A stretch of 64,000 nucleotides of DNA from Blastococcus sp. TF02A-35 (GTDB lineage: Bacteria; Actinomycetota; Actinomycetes; Mycobacteriales; Geodermatophilaceae): positions 19,103-83,102 of the forward strand of contig NZ_SPQP01000015.1 in NCBI RefSeq assembly GCF_004571075.1, given 5' to 3'. Of this stretch, positions 56,433-64,000 are shown piece after piece; the first letter of the stretch is position 1, and every line of letters starts with the position of its first letter. Under the pieces are notes generated by a model. It was not told where the DNA came from. It searched no databases and saw only the letters and a program-made list of their open reading frames with translations. Position numbers and translations under genes: made by a program.

Positions 56433-57779
56433 GTGGCCCTGGTCTCGGCCATCTCCGGTCTGCTCTACGGCTACGACACCGGGATCATCTCCGGCGCCCT
56501 GCTGCAGATCACCGACGAGTTCGGCATCGGCAGCGGGTGGGAGCAGGTGATCGCCGCGTCCATCCTGGCCGGTGCGGTGGTCGGCGCCCTCGTCTGCAGC
56601 CGGCTCAGCGAGCGCCTCGGCCGGCGGACGACGCTGCTGGTCGTCGCCGCGGTGTTCGTCGTCGGCTCGCTGGCGGCCTCGCTCGCGCCGAACCCGCTGA
56701 CGCTGTCGTTGGCCCGCATCGTGCTCGGCTTCGCCGTCGGCGGCGCCACCCAGACCGCTCCGGTCTACGTCGCCGAGCTGGCCCCGACGAGGTACCGCGG
56801 GCGCCTGGTGCTCTTCTTCCAGGTCGCCATCGGCGTCGGCATCCTCATCGCCACCATCGTCGGCGCCACCGAGAGCGTGGACTGGCGGGTGGCGATCGGC
56901 GCGGCCGTGGTGCCCAGCGCGCTGATGCTCGGGCTGATGCTCCGCCTGCCCGACAGCCCGCGCTGGCTGGTCAAGGCCGGACACCGGGACCAGGCGCGGG
57001 AGGCGCTCCAGCGCGTGCGCCCGCCGGGCACGGACGTCTCCGGCGAGCTGCACGAGATCGACGAGCTGGTCGAGGCCGAGCGCACCGCCAGCACCCGGGG
57101 CTGGCGGGGGCTGCGTGAGCCGTGGGTGCGGCCGGCGCTCGTCGTCGGCTGCGGCCTGGCGGTCTTCACCCAGCTCTCGGGCATCGAGATGATCGTCTAC
57201 TACTCACCGACGATCCTCACCGACAACGGCTTCTCCGACAGCGCGGCGCTGCGCGTGCCGGTCGCCCTCGGCGCGACGTACCTGGTCACCCAGCTCATCG
57301 GGCTGGCGATCATCGACCGCGTCGGCCGGCGGCGGCTCACCCTGCTGACCCTGCCGGGCGCCGCGCTGGCCCTGGTCGTGCTGGGCACCTTCTTCGTCAC
57401 CGGCAACGACGGCCAGGCGCAGGTCCCGTACATCATCGCGACCCTGGTCGCGTTCATGGCCTTCACCGCCGGCGGCATCCAGCTGATGGGCTGGCTCACC
57501 GGCTCGGAGATCTACCCGCTGGCCACCCGCGAGGCCGGCGCCGCGGCGCAGTCGGCGTCGCTGTGGGGCACGAACCTGCTCATCACCCTGACGCTGCTGA
57601 GCATCATCGACACGATCGGCACCGGGCAGACGTTCTGGCTGTACGCCGCGTTCAACATCGCCGGGTTCGTCTTCCTCTACCGGCGCATGCCCGAGCTCAC
57701 CGGGCGGAGCCTGGAGCAGGTCGAGCACGAGCTCTCCGCGGGCCGCTTCACCCCGGCCGACTTCGCGCGCGCCCGCTAG
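56433..57779 (+). CDS. Sugar porter family MFS transporter
   Basis: A protein of at least 448 residues with 12 helices and the sugar porter marks: L-L-Y-G-Y-D-T-G helix 1, R-L-S-E-R-L-G-R-R loop, P-D-S-P-R-W-L-V, Q-L-S-G-I-E-M-I-V-Y-Y-S-P helix 7, and P-E-L-T-G-R-S-L-E-Q-V-E at the end. Probable sugar:proton symport. The GTG at 56433 cuts into helix 1; the frame stays open to 56334 with only CTG or ATT before it, preceded by AGGGG, so a non-canonical start near 56340 is possible. Substrate not deducible. Confidence 0.88.
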   Translation: MALVSAISGLLYGYDTGIISGALLQITDEFGIGSGWEQVIAASILAGAVVGALVCSRLSERLGRRTTLLVVAAVFVVGSLAASLAPNPLTLSLARIVLGFAVGGATQTAPVYVAELAPTRYRGRLVLFFQVAIGVGILIATIVGATESVDWRVAIGAAVVPSALMLGLMLRLPDSPRWLVKAGHRDQAREALQRVRPPGTDVSGELHEIDELVEAERTASTRGWRGLREPWVRPALVVGCGLAVFTQLSGIEMIVYYSPTILTDNGFSDSAALRVPVALGATYLVTQLIGLAIIDRVGRRRLTLLTLPGAALALVVLGTFFVTGNDGQAQVPYIIATLVAFMAFTAGGIQLMGWLTGSEIYPLATREAGAAAQSASLWGTNLLITLTLLSIIDTIGTGQTFWLYAAFNIAGFVFLYRRMPELTGRSLEQVEHELSAGRFTPADFARAR

Positions 57780-57788
57780 GACGCGGCC

Positions 57789-57815
57789 ACCGCCCTGCGC
57801 TGACGGCCGGGCGGT
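57789..57815. terminator. Weak hairpin after sugar porter gene
   Basis: ACCGCCC pairs with GGGCGGT over a 13-base loop between convergent genes. Confidence 0.35.
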
Positions 57816-57839
57816 TCCGCACGACACCACAGCGCGCTC

Positions 57840-58211
57840 TCAGCCGCGGTCGTGGACGGTGATGGCGTAGCCCTCGGGGTCCACGAAGGTGAAGGTGCGG
57901 CCGAAGGGGCTGTCCGCCGGCGGCGCGAGCACGGTCACGCCTGCAACCACCAGCTCGTCGTGAAGGACCTGCGCGTCACCGGCGGCGAACCAGAGCGCCA
58001 CCCCCACGCCCGGCCGGGGCTGGGCCGCCGCCAGGTCGGTGCCGGGTAGCGGCGACCTCACGGCGAAGGGGATCGGCTCGGTGGCGAACACGACGGCGCC
58101 CGGCGGAGCCGTCGGCGCTCGGCGCAGGCCCAGCCGCTCCTCGTAGAACCTGGCGGCGGCCTCGACGTCCTGCACCTGCAGAGCGATGAAGTCCGGTCCG
58201 GTCACGGTCAC
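57840..58211 (-). CDS. VOC/glyoxalase-fold protein
   Basis: A 123-residue vicinal-oxygen-chelate domain: F-I-A-L-Q-V-Q-D-V-E-A-A-A-R-F-Y start, and F-G-R-T-F-T-F-V-D-P-E-G-Y at the end. The usual metal His at the start is replaced by Gln (L-Q-V), so metal catalysis is uncertain; a binding or resistance role is possible. GTG at 58211 has GGAGGAG. It diverges from the MarR gene through two operators. Confidence 0.85.
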   Translation of the reverse strand: MTVTGPDFIALQVQDVEAAARFYEERLGLRRAPTAPPGAVVFATEPIPFAVRSPLPGTDLAAAQPRPGVGVALWFAAGDAQVLHDELVVAGVTVLAPPADSPFGRTFTFVDPEGYAITVHDRG

Positions 58212-58224
58212 TGCTCCTCCTGGG

Positions 58225-58250
58225 GGTTATGTCAGGGTCCTGACATAACC
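58225..58250. promoter_or_regulatory. Operator O1 of the VOC/MarR pair
   Basis: A perfect 26-base palindrome: GGTTATGTCAGG and its complement around GT. Placed just ahead of the VOC ribosome site. Confidence 0.8.
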
Positions 58251-58255
58251 ACCGT

Positions 58256-58273
58256 ATGTCAGGATACTGACAT
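58256..58273. promoter_or_regulatory. Operator O2 overlapping the MarR start codon
   Basis: ATGTCAG-GATA-CTGACAT, perfect 7-base arms. It overlaps the probable -10 (AGGATA) and the ATG at 58272, so it would give autorepression. Confidence 0.75.
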
Positions 58274-58721
58274 GCGGCAAGTAGGGGATCTGAGCGCCTC
58301 GGTCGGTTACGCGATGAAGGAGGCGGCCTCGGCGCTGCGCAGCGCGATGGACGACGCGCTCAGGCCGCTGGACCTGTCGGTGTCGCAGTACTCCTCGCTG
58401 GAGGTGCTGGGCCAGCGGCCCGGGATCTCCGCCGCCGAGCTGGCCCGGCGCACCTTCGTCACACGGCAGTCGATGCACGGGGTGCTGACGGGGCTGGCCG
58501 CCCGGGGCCTGCTCACCCGGCCGGACGCGGCGCCGCAAGGTCGCGCGCTGCCCACCGAGCTCACCGCAGCAGGACGGGACCTGCTGCGCCAGGCCAGCCG
58601 AGCCGTCGCGGAGGTGGAGAGCAGGATGGTCGAAGGGCTGTCCGCGGAGGACCTGCGCCGGCTGCACGGAGACCTCGTCCGCTGCGCCGAGACGTTGCGG
58701 GGCGGGACGACGACCGGCTGA
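58272..58721 (+). CDS. MarR family regulator (divergent from VOC gene)
   Basis: A 149-residue MarR protein with L-R-P-L-D-L-S-V-S-Q-Y-S-S-L dimer helix, I-S-A-A-E-L-A-R-R-T-F-V-T-R-Q-S-M recognition region and a short wing A-P-Q-G-R-A-L-P-T-E-L-T. Two palindromes between it and the VOC gene share the TCAGG...CCTGA core of the operators at 49402 and 55692, so the two MarR proteins may have related specificities. Probably leaderless. Confidence 0.88.
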   Translation: MRQVGDLSASVGYAMKEAASALRSAMDDALRPLDLSVSQYSSLEVLGQRPGISAAELARRTFVTRQSMHGVLTGLAARGLLTRPDAAPQGRALPTELTAAGRDLLRQASRAVAEVESRMVEGLSAEDLRRLHGDLVRCAETLRGGTTTG

Positions 58722-58784
58722 GCGCTGGGTTCCAGCCGTCGCCCCGGCGATCCCTCGGAACCGGGTGCCCCTAGCCTGGCCCGC

Positions 58785-59756
58785 ATGCGTGCTGTGCAGA
58801 TCACCCGCTTCGGCGGGCCGGAGGTCCTGGACGTCGTCGACATCCCGGAGCCGGAGGCGGGACCGGGCCAGAAGCTCTACGACGTCTCCGCGGCCGGGAT
58901 CAACTTCGCCGACACCCACCAGATCGAGAACAGCTACCTCGCCGAGCAGAAGCTCCCGCTCGTGCCGGGCGCGGAGTTCGTCGGCACCCCGGTCGGTGGC
59001 GGCCAGCGCGTCGTCGGCCTGCTCGACGGCGGCGGCTACGCCGAGAAGGTCGTCGCGCACGACTTCCTCACCTGGGCGGTGCCGGACGGCGTGACCGACG
59101 AGCAGGCGCTCGCCGTCGTCCTCCAGGGCTCGACCGCCTGGCACCTGCTGCGCACCAGCGCCCACCTGGCCGAGGGCGAGACCGTCGTCGTCATCGCCGG
59201 CGCGGGCGGCGTCGGCTCGCTGGCCGTGCAGCTGGCGCGCCGCTGGGGCGCCGGCCGGGTCATCGCCACCGCCTCCTCCCCCGAGAAGCGGCAGCTCGCC
59301 GAGCAGCTCGGTGCGCACGCCACCGTCGACCCGGCCCTGGCCGACGAGGACCCGAAGGCGTTCACCTCCGCGCTGCGCGAGGCCAACGGCGGCAAGCCGG
59401 TCGACATCGTGCTGGAGATGACCGGCGGCAACGTCTTCGCGGGCTCGCTCAGCGCGCTGGCCCCGTTCGGCCGGCTGGTCGCCTACGGCATGGCCGCGCG
59501 CCAGGAGACCCGCGCGGTCCCCCCGGGCATGCTCATGCAGAAGAGCCGCGCGGTCATCGGGTTCTGGCTGGCGCACTGCATGGCCCGCCCGCAGATGATG
59601 GACGCCGCCATGACCGACCTGCTGGCCATGGTCGACGCCGGCCGGCTGGAGCCGGTCGTCGGCGGCCGCTACCCGCTCACGAAGGTCGCCGAGGCGCACC
59701 AGGACCTGCTGGCCCGCCGCACCACCGGCAAGCTCGTCCTCGACCCGAGCAGGTAG
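58785..59756 (+). CDS. NADPH:quinone oxidoreductase-like MDR protein
   Basis: A 323-residue medium-chain dehydrogenase/reductase without zinc ligands, quinone oxidoreductase type: M-R-A-V-Q-I-T-R-F-G-G-P-E-V-L start, A-G-I-N-F-A-D-T, and the nucleotide loop I-A-G-A-G-G-V-G-S-L-A-V-Q-L-A. It likely reduces quinones or enones with NADPH. ATG lies 7 bases after TAGCCT (58772-58777), so a leaderless mRNA is probable. Confidence 0.92.
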   Translation: MRAVQITRFGGPEVLDVVDIPEPEAGPGQKLYDVSAAGINFADTHQIENSYLAEQKLPLVPGAEFVGTPVGGGQRVVGLLDGGGYAEKVVAHDFLTWAVPDGVTDEQALAVVLQGSTAWHLLRTSAHLAEGETVVVIAGAGGVGSLAVQLARRWGAGRVIATASSPEKRQLAEQLGAHATVDPALADEDPKAFTSALREANGGKPVDIVLEMTGGNVFAGSLSALAPFGRLVAYGMAARQETRAVPPGMLMQKSRAVIGFWLAHCMARPQMMDAAMTDLLAMVDAGRLEPVVGGRYPLTKVAEAHQDLLARRTTGKLVLDPSR

Positions 59757-59801
59757 CGGGCTCGGCGGGCCGTCGCTGGACCGGGTCAACCCTCGCCGCC
59801 G

Positions 59802-59835
59802 GACGTCCAGCCGCGCCACGGCGCGGCTGGACGTC
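59802..59835. terminator. Bidirectional terminator hairpin
   Basis: Perfect 16-base arms (GACGTCCAGCCGCGCC and its complement) around AC, between the oxidoreductase gene and the convergent VWA gene. Confidence 0.85.
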
Positions 59836-59865
59836 AGCTCGCGCGGTCCGAGCCCGGCCCGGTCC

Positions 59866-60822
59866 TCACACCAGGCGGTTGGTCCAGAACAGGCTGAGGA
59901 CCGCGCCGACCAGGATGACCAGCACACCGGCCCGTACGAACCACGGGCTGATGTCCTTGGGCTCGGTCGTGTAGCCGATCTGGCTGCCAAGGTCGCTGTA
60001 GACCTGCTCGAGCTCGGCCGCGCTGGCCGCCTCGCTGAAGCTGCCACCGGTCTCGTCGGCGATCTGCTCCAGCGCGGCCCGGTCGACCGGCACCGCCACG
60101 TTCTCGCCCTCGATCTCGAGGGTGCCGTAGTCGGTGCCGAAGGCGATCGTGGAGACCGGCACCCCGGCGGCGCGGGCCGCGTCGATGGCCTGCGTGTTCG
60201 CGCGTCCGACGGTGTTCGAGCCGTCGGACAGGAGCACGATCCGCGCCGGTGGCAGCTCCTCCCCCGAGCTCTCCAGCTGCGCCTGGAAGTTCTCGATCGC
60301 CGCGAGCGAGGTGAACACCGCCTCGCCGATCGCCGTCGCCTCGGCCAGGTCGAGGTTCTCGATGGCCACGGCGACCTGGCCGCGGTCGGTCGTCGGCGGC
60401 ACGACCGTCGTCGCCGTCCCGGCGAAGGAGACCAGGCCGAGGTTGATCCGCTCGGGCAGCACGTCGACGAAATCCGTCGCCGCCCGCTTCATCACCGCGA
60501 ACCGGGTCGGCTCGACGTCCTTGGCCTCCATCGAGAGGGAGACGTCGACGGCCATGACCACCGTCGCCTTCTCGCGCGGCACCCGCACCTCGGTGCTGGG
60601 CACCGCGAGCGACACCACCAGGGTCGCCAGGCCGGCCGCCACGATGCCGAAGGCGAGGTGCCGCTTCCAGCCCGGGCGCTTGGGCACGAGCGTGCCGAGC
60701 AGCGCGACGTTGGTGAACCGCGCGGCGTAAGCCTTCCGGCGCAGCTGCATCAGCACGTAGACGGCGACGAGCGCGGCGACCACCAGCAGCGCCAGCAGCC
60801 ACCACGGGGACTGGAAGGTCAT
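59866..60822 (-). CDS. VWA-domain membrane protein (BatA-like)
   Basis: A 318-residue protein with two N-terminal membrane helices (about 8-26 and 56-74), a von Willebrand A domain (about 85-285) with MIDAS D-V-S-L-S (Asp93, Ser95, Ser97) and L-L-S-D-G-S-N, and a C-terminal membrane helix. It is the last gene of a MoxR-DUF58-VWA operon, joined to DUF58 by ATGA. Such sets are thought to act as metal-dependent chaperone or membrane-stress systems; the client is unknown. Confidence 0.9.
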   Translation of the reverse strand: MTFQSPWWLLALLVVAALVAVYVLMQLRRKAYAARFTNVALLGTLVPKRPGWKRHLAFGIVAAGLATLVVSLAVPSTEVRVPREKATVVMAVDVSLSMEAKDVEPTRFAVMKRAATDFVDVLPERINLGLVSFAGTATTVVPPTTDRGQVAVAIENLDLAEATAIGEAVFTSLAAIENFQAQLESSGEELPPARIVLLSDGSNTVGRANTQAIDAARAAGVPVSTIAFGTDYGTLEIEGENVAVPVDRAALEQIADETGGSFSEAASAAELEQVYSDLGSQIGYTTEPKDISPWFVRAGVLVILVGAVLSLFWTNRLV

Positions 60823-61847
60823 CGGGAGGCCCCTCCGTTTCCGGCACGCCGGCGTTCGGCGACGAATCGGACGACGTCCATGAGCCAGTCACGGTCGGTC
60901 CGCAGCTGCAGGTGCCCCGCCCCGGCCCGCCGGAGCGCCGCCGCGACCCGCTCGCGCTGGGCGGCCGCCCCCTCGGCGTAGCGGGCGCGGAACTCGGGGT
61001 TGCCCGTGGGCACCTCGAGGGTCTGGCCGGTCTCCGGGTCGACGACGGTCAGCAGGCCGACGTCGGGCAGCTCCAGCTCCCGCGGGTCCACGACCTCGAC
61101 CGCCAGCAGGTCGTGCCGGGTGCCGAGGCCGCGCAGCGGCCGCTCCCAGTCGCTGTCCCCGAGGAAGTCGGAGATCACCACGACCAGGCCGCGGCGCCGC
61201 TGCGGTCGGCGCAGGGTCTCCAGCGCCTGGGCGAGGTCACCTCGGCGGCCGCTCGCCGCGCGGGGTGTGGCCACGACCGAGCGCAGCAGACGCTCGGCGG
61301 CCAGTCGGCCGGGGCGGGCCGGGTAGCGGTCCACCCGCTCCCCCGTGGTCACCACCGCGCCCAGCCGGTTGCCGCCGTGCACGGTCAGGTGGCCCACGGC
61401 GGCCAGCCCGGCGATGGCCAGGTCGCGCTTCTGGCAGTTGGCCGTGCCGAAGTCCAGGCTCGCCGACAGGTCGACGACGGCCCAGGTCTCCAGCTCACGG
61501 TCGGCGATGGTCTCCCGCACGTGCGGCACCTGGGTGCGCGCGGTGACCGGCCAGTCCATCCGGCGGACGTCGTCGCCCGGGTGGTAGGTGCGGGCGTCGC
61601 CCGCCTCGCTCCCCGACCCGGGCACCAGGCCCAGGTGGTCGCCCTGCAGCAGCCCGTCCAGCCGCCGCCGCACGGTGAGCTCCAGGCGGCGCAGCAGCAC
61701 GTCTGCCGGGCCGTCGGTGAACCGCGGCGGAGCACCGTCGCTGCCCTCGGTCGCGGCACCCGACCCGGGCGTCGCGGGGTGCAGCAGCAGCCCCGGGTGG
61801 GCGGGCGCGTCCGGGAGCGCCTCCTCCCGGCGACGGCGACCGATCAC
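60819..61847 (-). CDS. DUF58 family protein
   Basis: A 342-residue protein with the DUF58 core Y-H-P-G-D-D-V-R-R-M-D-W-P-V-T-A-R (about 130-147) and a degenerate VWA-like C-terminal half (V-V-D-L-S-A-S-L-D-F, V-V-V-I-S-D-F-L). It has no membrane helices, unlike longer forms. The GTG at 61847 overlaps the MoxR stop (GTGA). Works with MoxR ATPase in an unknown assembly role. Confidence 0.9.
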   Translation of the reverse strand: MIGRRRREEALPDAPAHPGLLLHPATPGSGAATEGSDGAPPRFTDGPADVLLRRLELTVRRRLDGLLQGDHLGLVPGSGSEAGDARTYHPGDDVRRMDWPVTARTQVPHVRETIADRELETWAVVDLSASLDFGTANCQKRDLAIAGLAAVGHLTVHGGNRLGAVVTTGERVDRYPARPGRLAAERLLRSVVATPRAASGRRGDLAQALETLRRPQRRRGLVVVISDFLGDSDWERPLRGLGTRHDLLAVEVVDPRELELPDVGLLTVVDPETGQTLEVPTGNPEFRARYAEGAAAQRERVAAALRRAGAGHLQLRTDRDWLMDVVRFVAERRRAGNGGASR

Positions 61848-63121
61848 GCCGACTGCGGCCCGGGTGAGGAGCCGTTGCCGTTGCCCTGCTGGCCGGCGGC
61901 CGTGCTGCCACCCGGGCCGGGCACGCCGTTGCCCTGCGGGCCGGGCCCGTAGCCGGGGGGCGGGCCGGGCTGGTGCTGGCCGCCCTGGGGCTGGCCGGGC
62001 TGCTGCGGGGGCCACGACGCGCCGTTCGGCATGCCCTGCGGCGGGCCGTAGAACGGCGGGGGCACCGAGGGGCCGCCCGGGGCGCCGGGGCCGCCGCCGG
62101 TGGCCTGCTGCCGTGGCGCCACCTGGGGCAGCGGCACGGTCTGCACGATCCGCTTCACGATGTGGTCCGCGGGCACGCCGTCGGCCAGCGCGTCGTAGGA
62201 GAGCACGAGCCGGTGCCGCAGCACGTCGGCGGTGACGTCGAGGACGTCCTGCGGGAGGACGTAGTCACGGCCGCGGACCAGCGCCAGCGCGCGGGCGGCG
62301 GCGATCAGGCCGAGGGAGGCACGCGGGCTGGCGCCGTAGGAGACCCAGTTCGCGACGTCGTCCATCCCGTGCTCGCGCGGAGCGCGGGTGGCCACGACGA
62401 GCCGCACGACGTAGTCCACCAGCGCGTGGTGCACGAACACCTGCGACGCGGTCCTCTGCAGCCGCCGGAGCTCGTCGGGGTCCAGCACGGTCTCGGCCAC
62501 CGGCGGCTGGGAGCCCATCCGGTAGATGATCTCCCGCTCCTCCTCGGCGCTCGGGTAGTCGACGAGCACCTTCATGAGGAAACGGTCGCGCTGGGCCTCG
62601 GGCAGCGGGTAGACGCCCTCGGACTCGATGGGGTTCTGGGTGGCGAGGACCAGGAACGGGTCGGGCAGCGGGTAGGTGACGCCGCCGATGGACACCTGCC
62701 GCTCGGCCATGACCTCCAGCAGCGCCGACTGCACCTTGGCCGGCGCGCGGTTGATCTCGTCGGTGAGGACGAAGTTGGCGAAGACCGGGCCGAGCTCGGT
62801 GTCGAAGGCGTCCTGGCCGGCCTTGTAGATGCGGGTGCCGATGATGTCGGCCGGCACCAGGTCGGGGGTGAACTGCAGGCGGGCGAACTTGCCGCCCACG
62901 ACCGTCGCCAGCGTCTCCACCGCGAGGGTCTTGGCCACACCGGGGACGCCCTCGAGGAGGACGTGGCCGCGGGCCAGCAGCGCGACGAGCATCCGCTCGA
63001 CGAGGCGGTCCTGCCCGACGATGACGCGCTTGATCTCGAAGAGCACCCGCTCCAGCCGGGCCGCGTCGGTCGACGGCGGCGTCGGGGCGGGAGCGCTGCC
63101 GACCGGGGTACCGGCGGTCAC
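61844..63121 (-). CDS. MoxR family AAA+ ATPase
   Basis: A 425-residue AAA+ protein. Walker A is G-V-P-G-V-A-K-T (Lys64), Walker B F-V-L-T-D-E-I-N-R-A, sensor L-A-T-Q-N-P-I-E, and the arginine finger region E-A-Q-R-D-R-F. The last 80 residues are Pro/Gly/Gln-rich and unique, possibly a flexible interaction tail. The GTG at 63121 is the first of the operon; a short upstream frame overlaps it by GTGA. MoxR proteins are ATP-driven chaperones for cofactor or complex assembly. Confidence 0.93.
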   Translation of the reverse strand: MTAGTPVGSAPAPTPPSTDAARLERVLFEIKRVIVGQDRLVERMLVALLARGHVLLEGVPGVAKTLAVETLATVVGGKFARLQFTPDLVPADIIGTRIYKAGQDAFDTELGPVFANFVLTDEINRAPAKVQSALLEVMAERQVSIGGVTYPLPDPFLVLATQNPIESEGVYPLPEAQRDRFLMKVLVDYPSAEEEREIIYRMGSQPPVAETVLDPDELRRLQRTASQVFVHHALVDYVVRLVVATRAPREHGMDDVANWVSYGASPRASLGLIAAARALALVRGRDYVLPQDVLDVTADVLRHRLVLSYDALADGVPADHIVKRIVQTVPLPQVAPRQQATGGGPGAPGGPSVPPPFYGPPQGMPNGASWPPQQPGQPQGGQHQPGPPPGYGPGPQGNGVPGPGGSTAAGQQGNGNGSSPGPQSA

Positions 63122-63198
63122 GCGAGGTCCCCGGCGGGGGTCGACGTCGACGTTCCCGACGGTGCGGTGCTGAACGGCTCGCGCGCGGACTCGCTCAC
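63118..63198 (-). CDS. Possible 26-residue leader ORF before moxR
   Basis: GTG at 63198 follows AGGGAG and reads M-S-E-S-A-R-E-P-F-S-T; its TGA overlaps the moxR GTG (GTGA). It may be a coupled leader peptide or, if a base were missing, the real N-terminus of MoxR. No homology can be judged. Confidence 0.3.
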   Translation of the reverse strand: MSESAREPFSTAPSGTSTSTPAGDLA

Positions 63199-63418
63199 GG
63201 GGCTCCCTGGTCGTCCCGGGCCGCGGCCGCCCGGGCACGGGAAGGCCGTCGACAGGGCGGTCTCGTCCCGGCCCCTCGCCCAGTGTCCTACACCATCGGG
63301 GACCGGCGCTCCGCTGCCGCGGGACGAGTCGCCGGCTAGGCACGACGAGCCGAGCAGGTCCACAGCCGCGGTGCCGTACCCCTGCCCCGAGGGCACAGGT
63401 GCTGCTAGCCTTTCGTGT

Positions 63419-63500
63419 GCGTCGGGCAGCTCCCCCCGTGGCTGCCCGACGCCTTTTCCCGAGCCCCGCCCCGTGCCCGCAGGCACTGGACGGGGCTCGC
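63419..63500 (+). ncRNA. Probable 6C small RNA
   Basis: TAGCCT (63406-63411) puts a start at 63419. A 12-bp perfect stem (GCGTCGGGCAGC and its complement) then closes a loop with CCCCCC, followed by CTTTTCCC and a second stem (CGAGCCCCG with CGGGGCTCG) with an inner GTGCC/GGCAC stem. Two hairpins with C-rich loops are the hallmark of the actinobacterial 6C RNA (Rfam 6C). The 384-base space between moxR and the NlpC gene holds nothing else I can support. The RNA ends 6 bases before the convergent NlpC stop. Confidence 0.6.
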
Positions 63501-63505
63501 GCCGT

Positions 63506-64000
63506 TCAGGCGGTGGGGCGGACGGCGCCGACGTAGCCGCGCCACCACATCGGCGACACCTTCACCACGTCACCGCTCTGCGGCGCCTGCACGACGCGGC
63601 TGCCACCGAGGTAGATGGCCACGTGCGTGATCGACGCCGGGTTGCGCGGGTCGGTGCCCCAGAACACGAGGTCGCCCGGGCGCAGGTCGTCGTCGGCCAC
63701 CTTGGGCATCGAGGCGTACTGCGCGCGGCTGTTGCGCGGCAGCGAGATGCCCGCCTGCGCGTAGGCGTACTGGGTCAGGCCGCTGCAGTCGAAGCCGACG
63801 GTGCCCAGGTCGGGGTCCTGGCCGGGGCCCGGGCCGCGCTTGCCGCCGCCGCCCCAGGCGTAGGGGGTGCCGAGGTAGCGCATGGCCGCGTCGATGGCGC
63901 GCTGCGCCTGCGACGCGTCACCGCCACCGGTGCTGGGCGGCGGGGTGACCGGCGCCGGGGCCGGTGCCGGGGCCGGTGCCGGGGCCGGAGCGGGGAGATC
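63506..64000 (-). CDS. NlpC/P60 peptidoglycan endopeptidase, C-terminal part (5' end outside window)
   Basis: The visible 164 residues are a repeated Ala-Pro linker at the window edge followed by an NlpC/P60 domain: catalytic Cys in V-G-F-D-C-S-G-L, L-R-P-G-D-L-V-F-W-G, and His in I-T-H-V-A-I-Y-L-G. The protein cleaves peptide stems of peptidoglycan outside the cell, as RipA-type enzymes do. The frame is open to 64000, so the signal sequence and any coiled coil lie beyond the window. Confidence 0.92.
   Translation of the reverse strand, partial: DLPAPAPAPAPAPAPAPVTPPPSTGGGDASQAQRAIDAAMRYLGTPYAWGGGGKRGPGPGQDPDLGTVGFDCSGLTQYAYAQAGISLPRNSRAQYASMPKVADDDLRPGDLVFWGTDPRNPASITHVAIYLGGSRVVQAPQSGDVVKVSPMWWRGYVGAVRPTA

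Noticed and set aside
63900..64000. GGTGCCGGGGCC tandem repeat at the right edge
   Set aside because: It codes for the Ala-Pro linker of the NlpC/P60 protein and has no spacers, so it is not a CRISPR or an independent repeat element.

Overview
The window is about 75% G+C. Genes often start with GTG, and many neighbours share ATGA or GTGA stop/start overlaps. Several genes look leaderless, with a TANNNT box 6-7 nt before the start codon. FabG-InhA-ferrochelatase lie in the mycobacterial order, and there is a SigF-type partner-switching locus and an Rpf-like protein. Together these indicate a high-GC actinobacterium; Geodermatophilaceae (Blastococcus, Geodermatophilus, Modestobacter) is my best guess from style, not from a database search. 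I saw no tRNA, rRNA, CRISPR array, integrase or transposase.

Layout. 0-3 kb: end of an AI-2E-family permease, a PAC2 protein and an aromatic-acid-type MFS transporter. 3-5.3 kb: furA-katA peroxide operon with a palindromic operator. 5.3-9.2 kb: purU, then a split NHEJ set (polymerase, ligase, Ku). 9.3-15.8 kb: small conserved proteins, then general stress control (STAS antagonist, a PP2C/ATPase/STAS protein, RsbW-like kinase, SigF-type sigma factor with its own promoter), with topoisomerase IB between them. 15.8-21 kb: SPFH/NfeD pair, leaderless argG under three ARG-box half-sites, a P-loop protein and a hemerythrin protein. 21-22.4 kb: a lower-GC secreted cutinase with an extra N-terminal beta-sandwich. 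22.5-25.2 kb: fabG-inhA-hemH. 25.3-29.3 kb: DCC protein, ECF sigma with a membrane partner, and an Rpf-like muralytic protein.

29.5-40.4 kb is one long minus-strand operon: two DUF1989 proteins, a biotin-dependent urea/guanidine carboxylase, allophanate hydrolase, a sodium:solute symporter, TetR, DAHP synthase and DoxX. It probably takes nitrogen from guanidine or urea. 40.6-43.8 kb: SNF2 helicase and a BldC/excisionase-type HTH protein. 43.8-55.7 kb: two minus-strand operons (tannase/feruloyl esterase with a tauABC/ssuABC-type transporter; amidohydrolase, CoA ligase, hydroxyacyl-CoA dehydrogenase, acetoacetyl-CoA synthetase, enoyl-CoA hydratase). They share a TCAGGATTCCTGA-like palindrome next to a divergent MarR gene, which suggests one catabolic regulon. 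Two of its genes carry single-base frameshifts. 56-59.8 kb: sugar porter, a VOC/MarR divergent pair with two operators, and a quinone oxidoreductase. 59.8-64 kb: MoxR-DUF58-VWA operon, a probable 6C small RNA and the start of an NlpC/P60 hydrolase.

The most promising targets for new biology are the guanidine/urea operon fused to aromatic-biosynthesis and regulator genes, the MarR-controlled ester/acyl-CoA regulon whose substrate is unknown, and the beta-sandwich/cutinase fusion.
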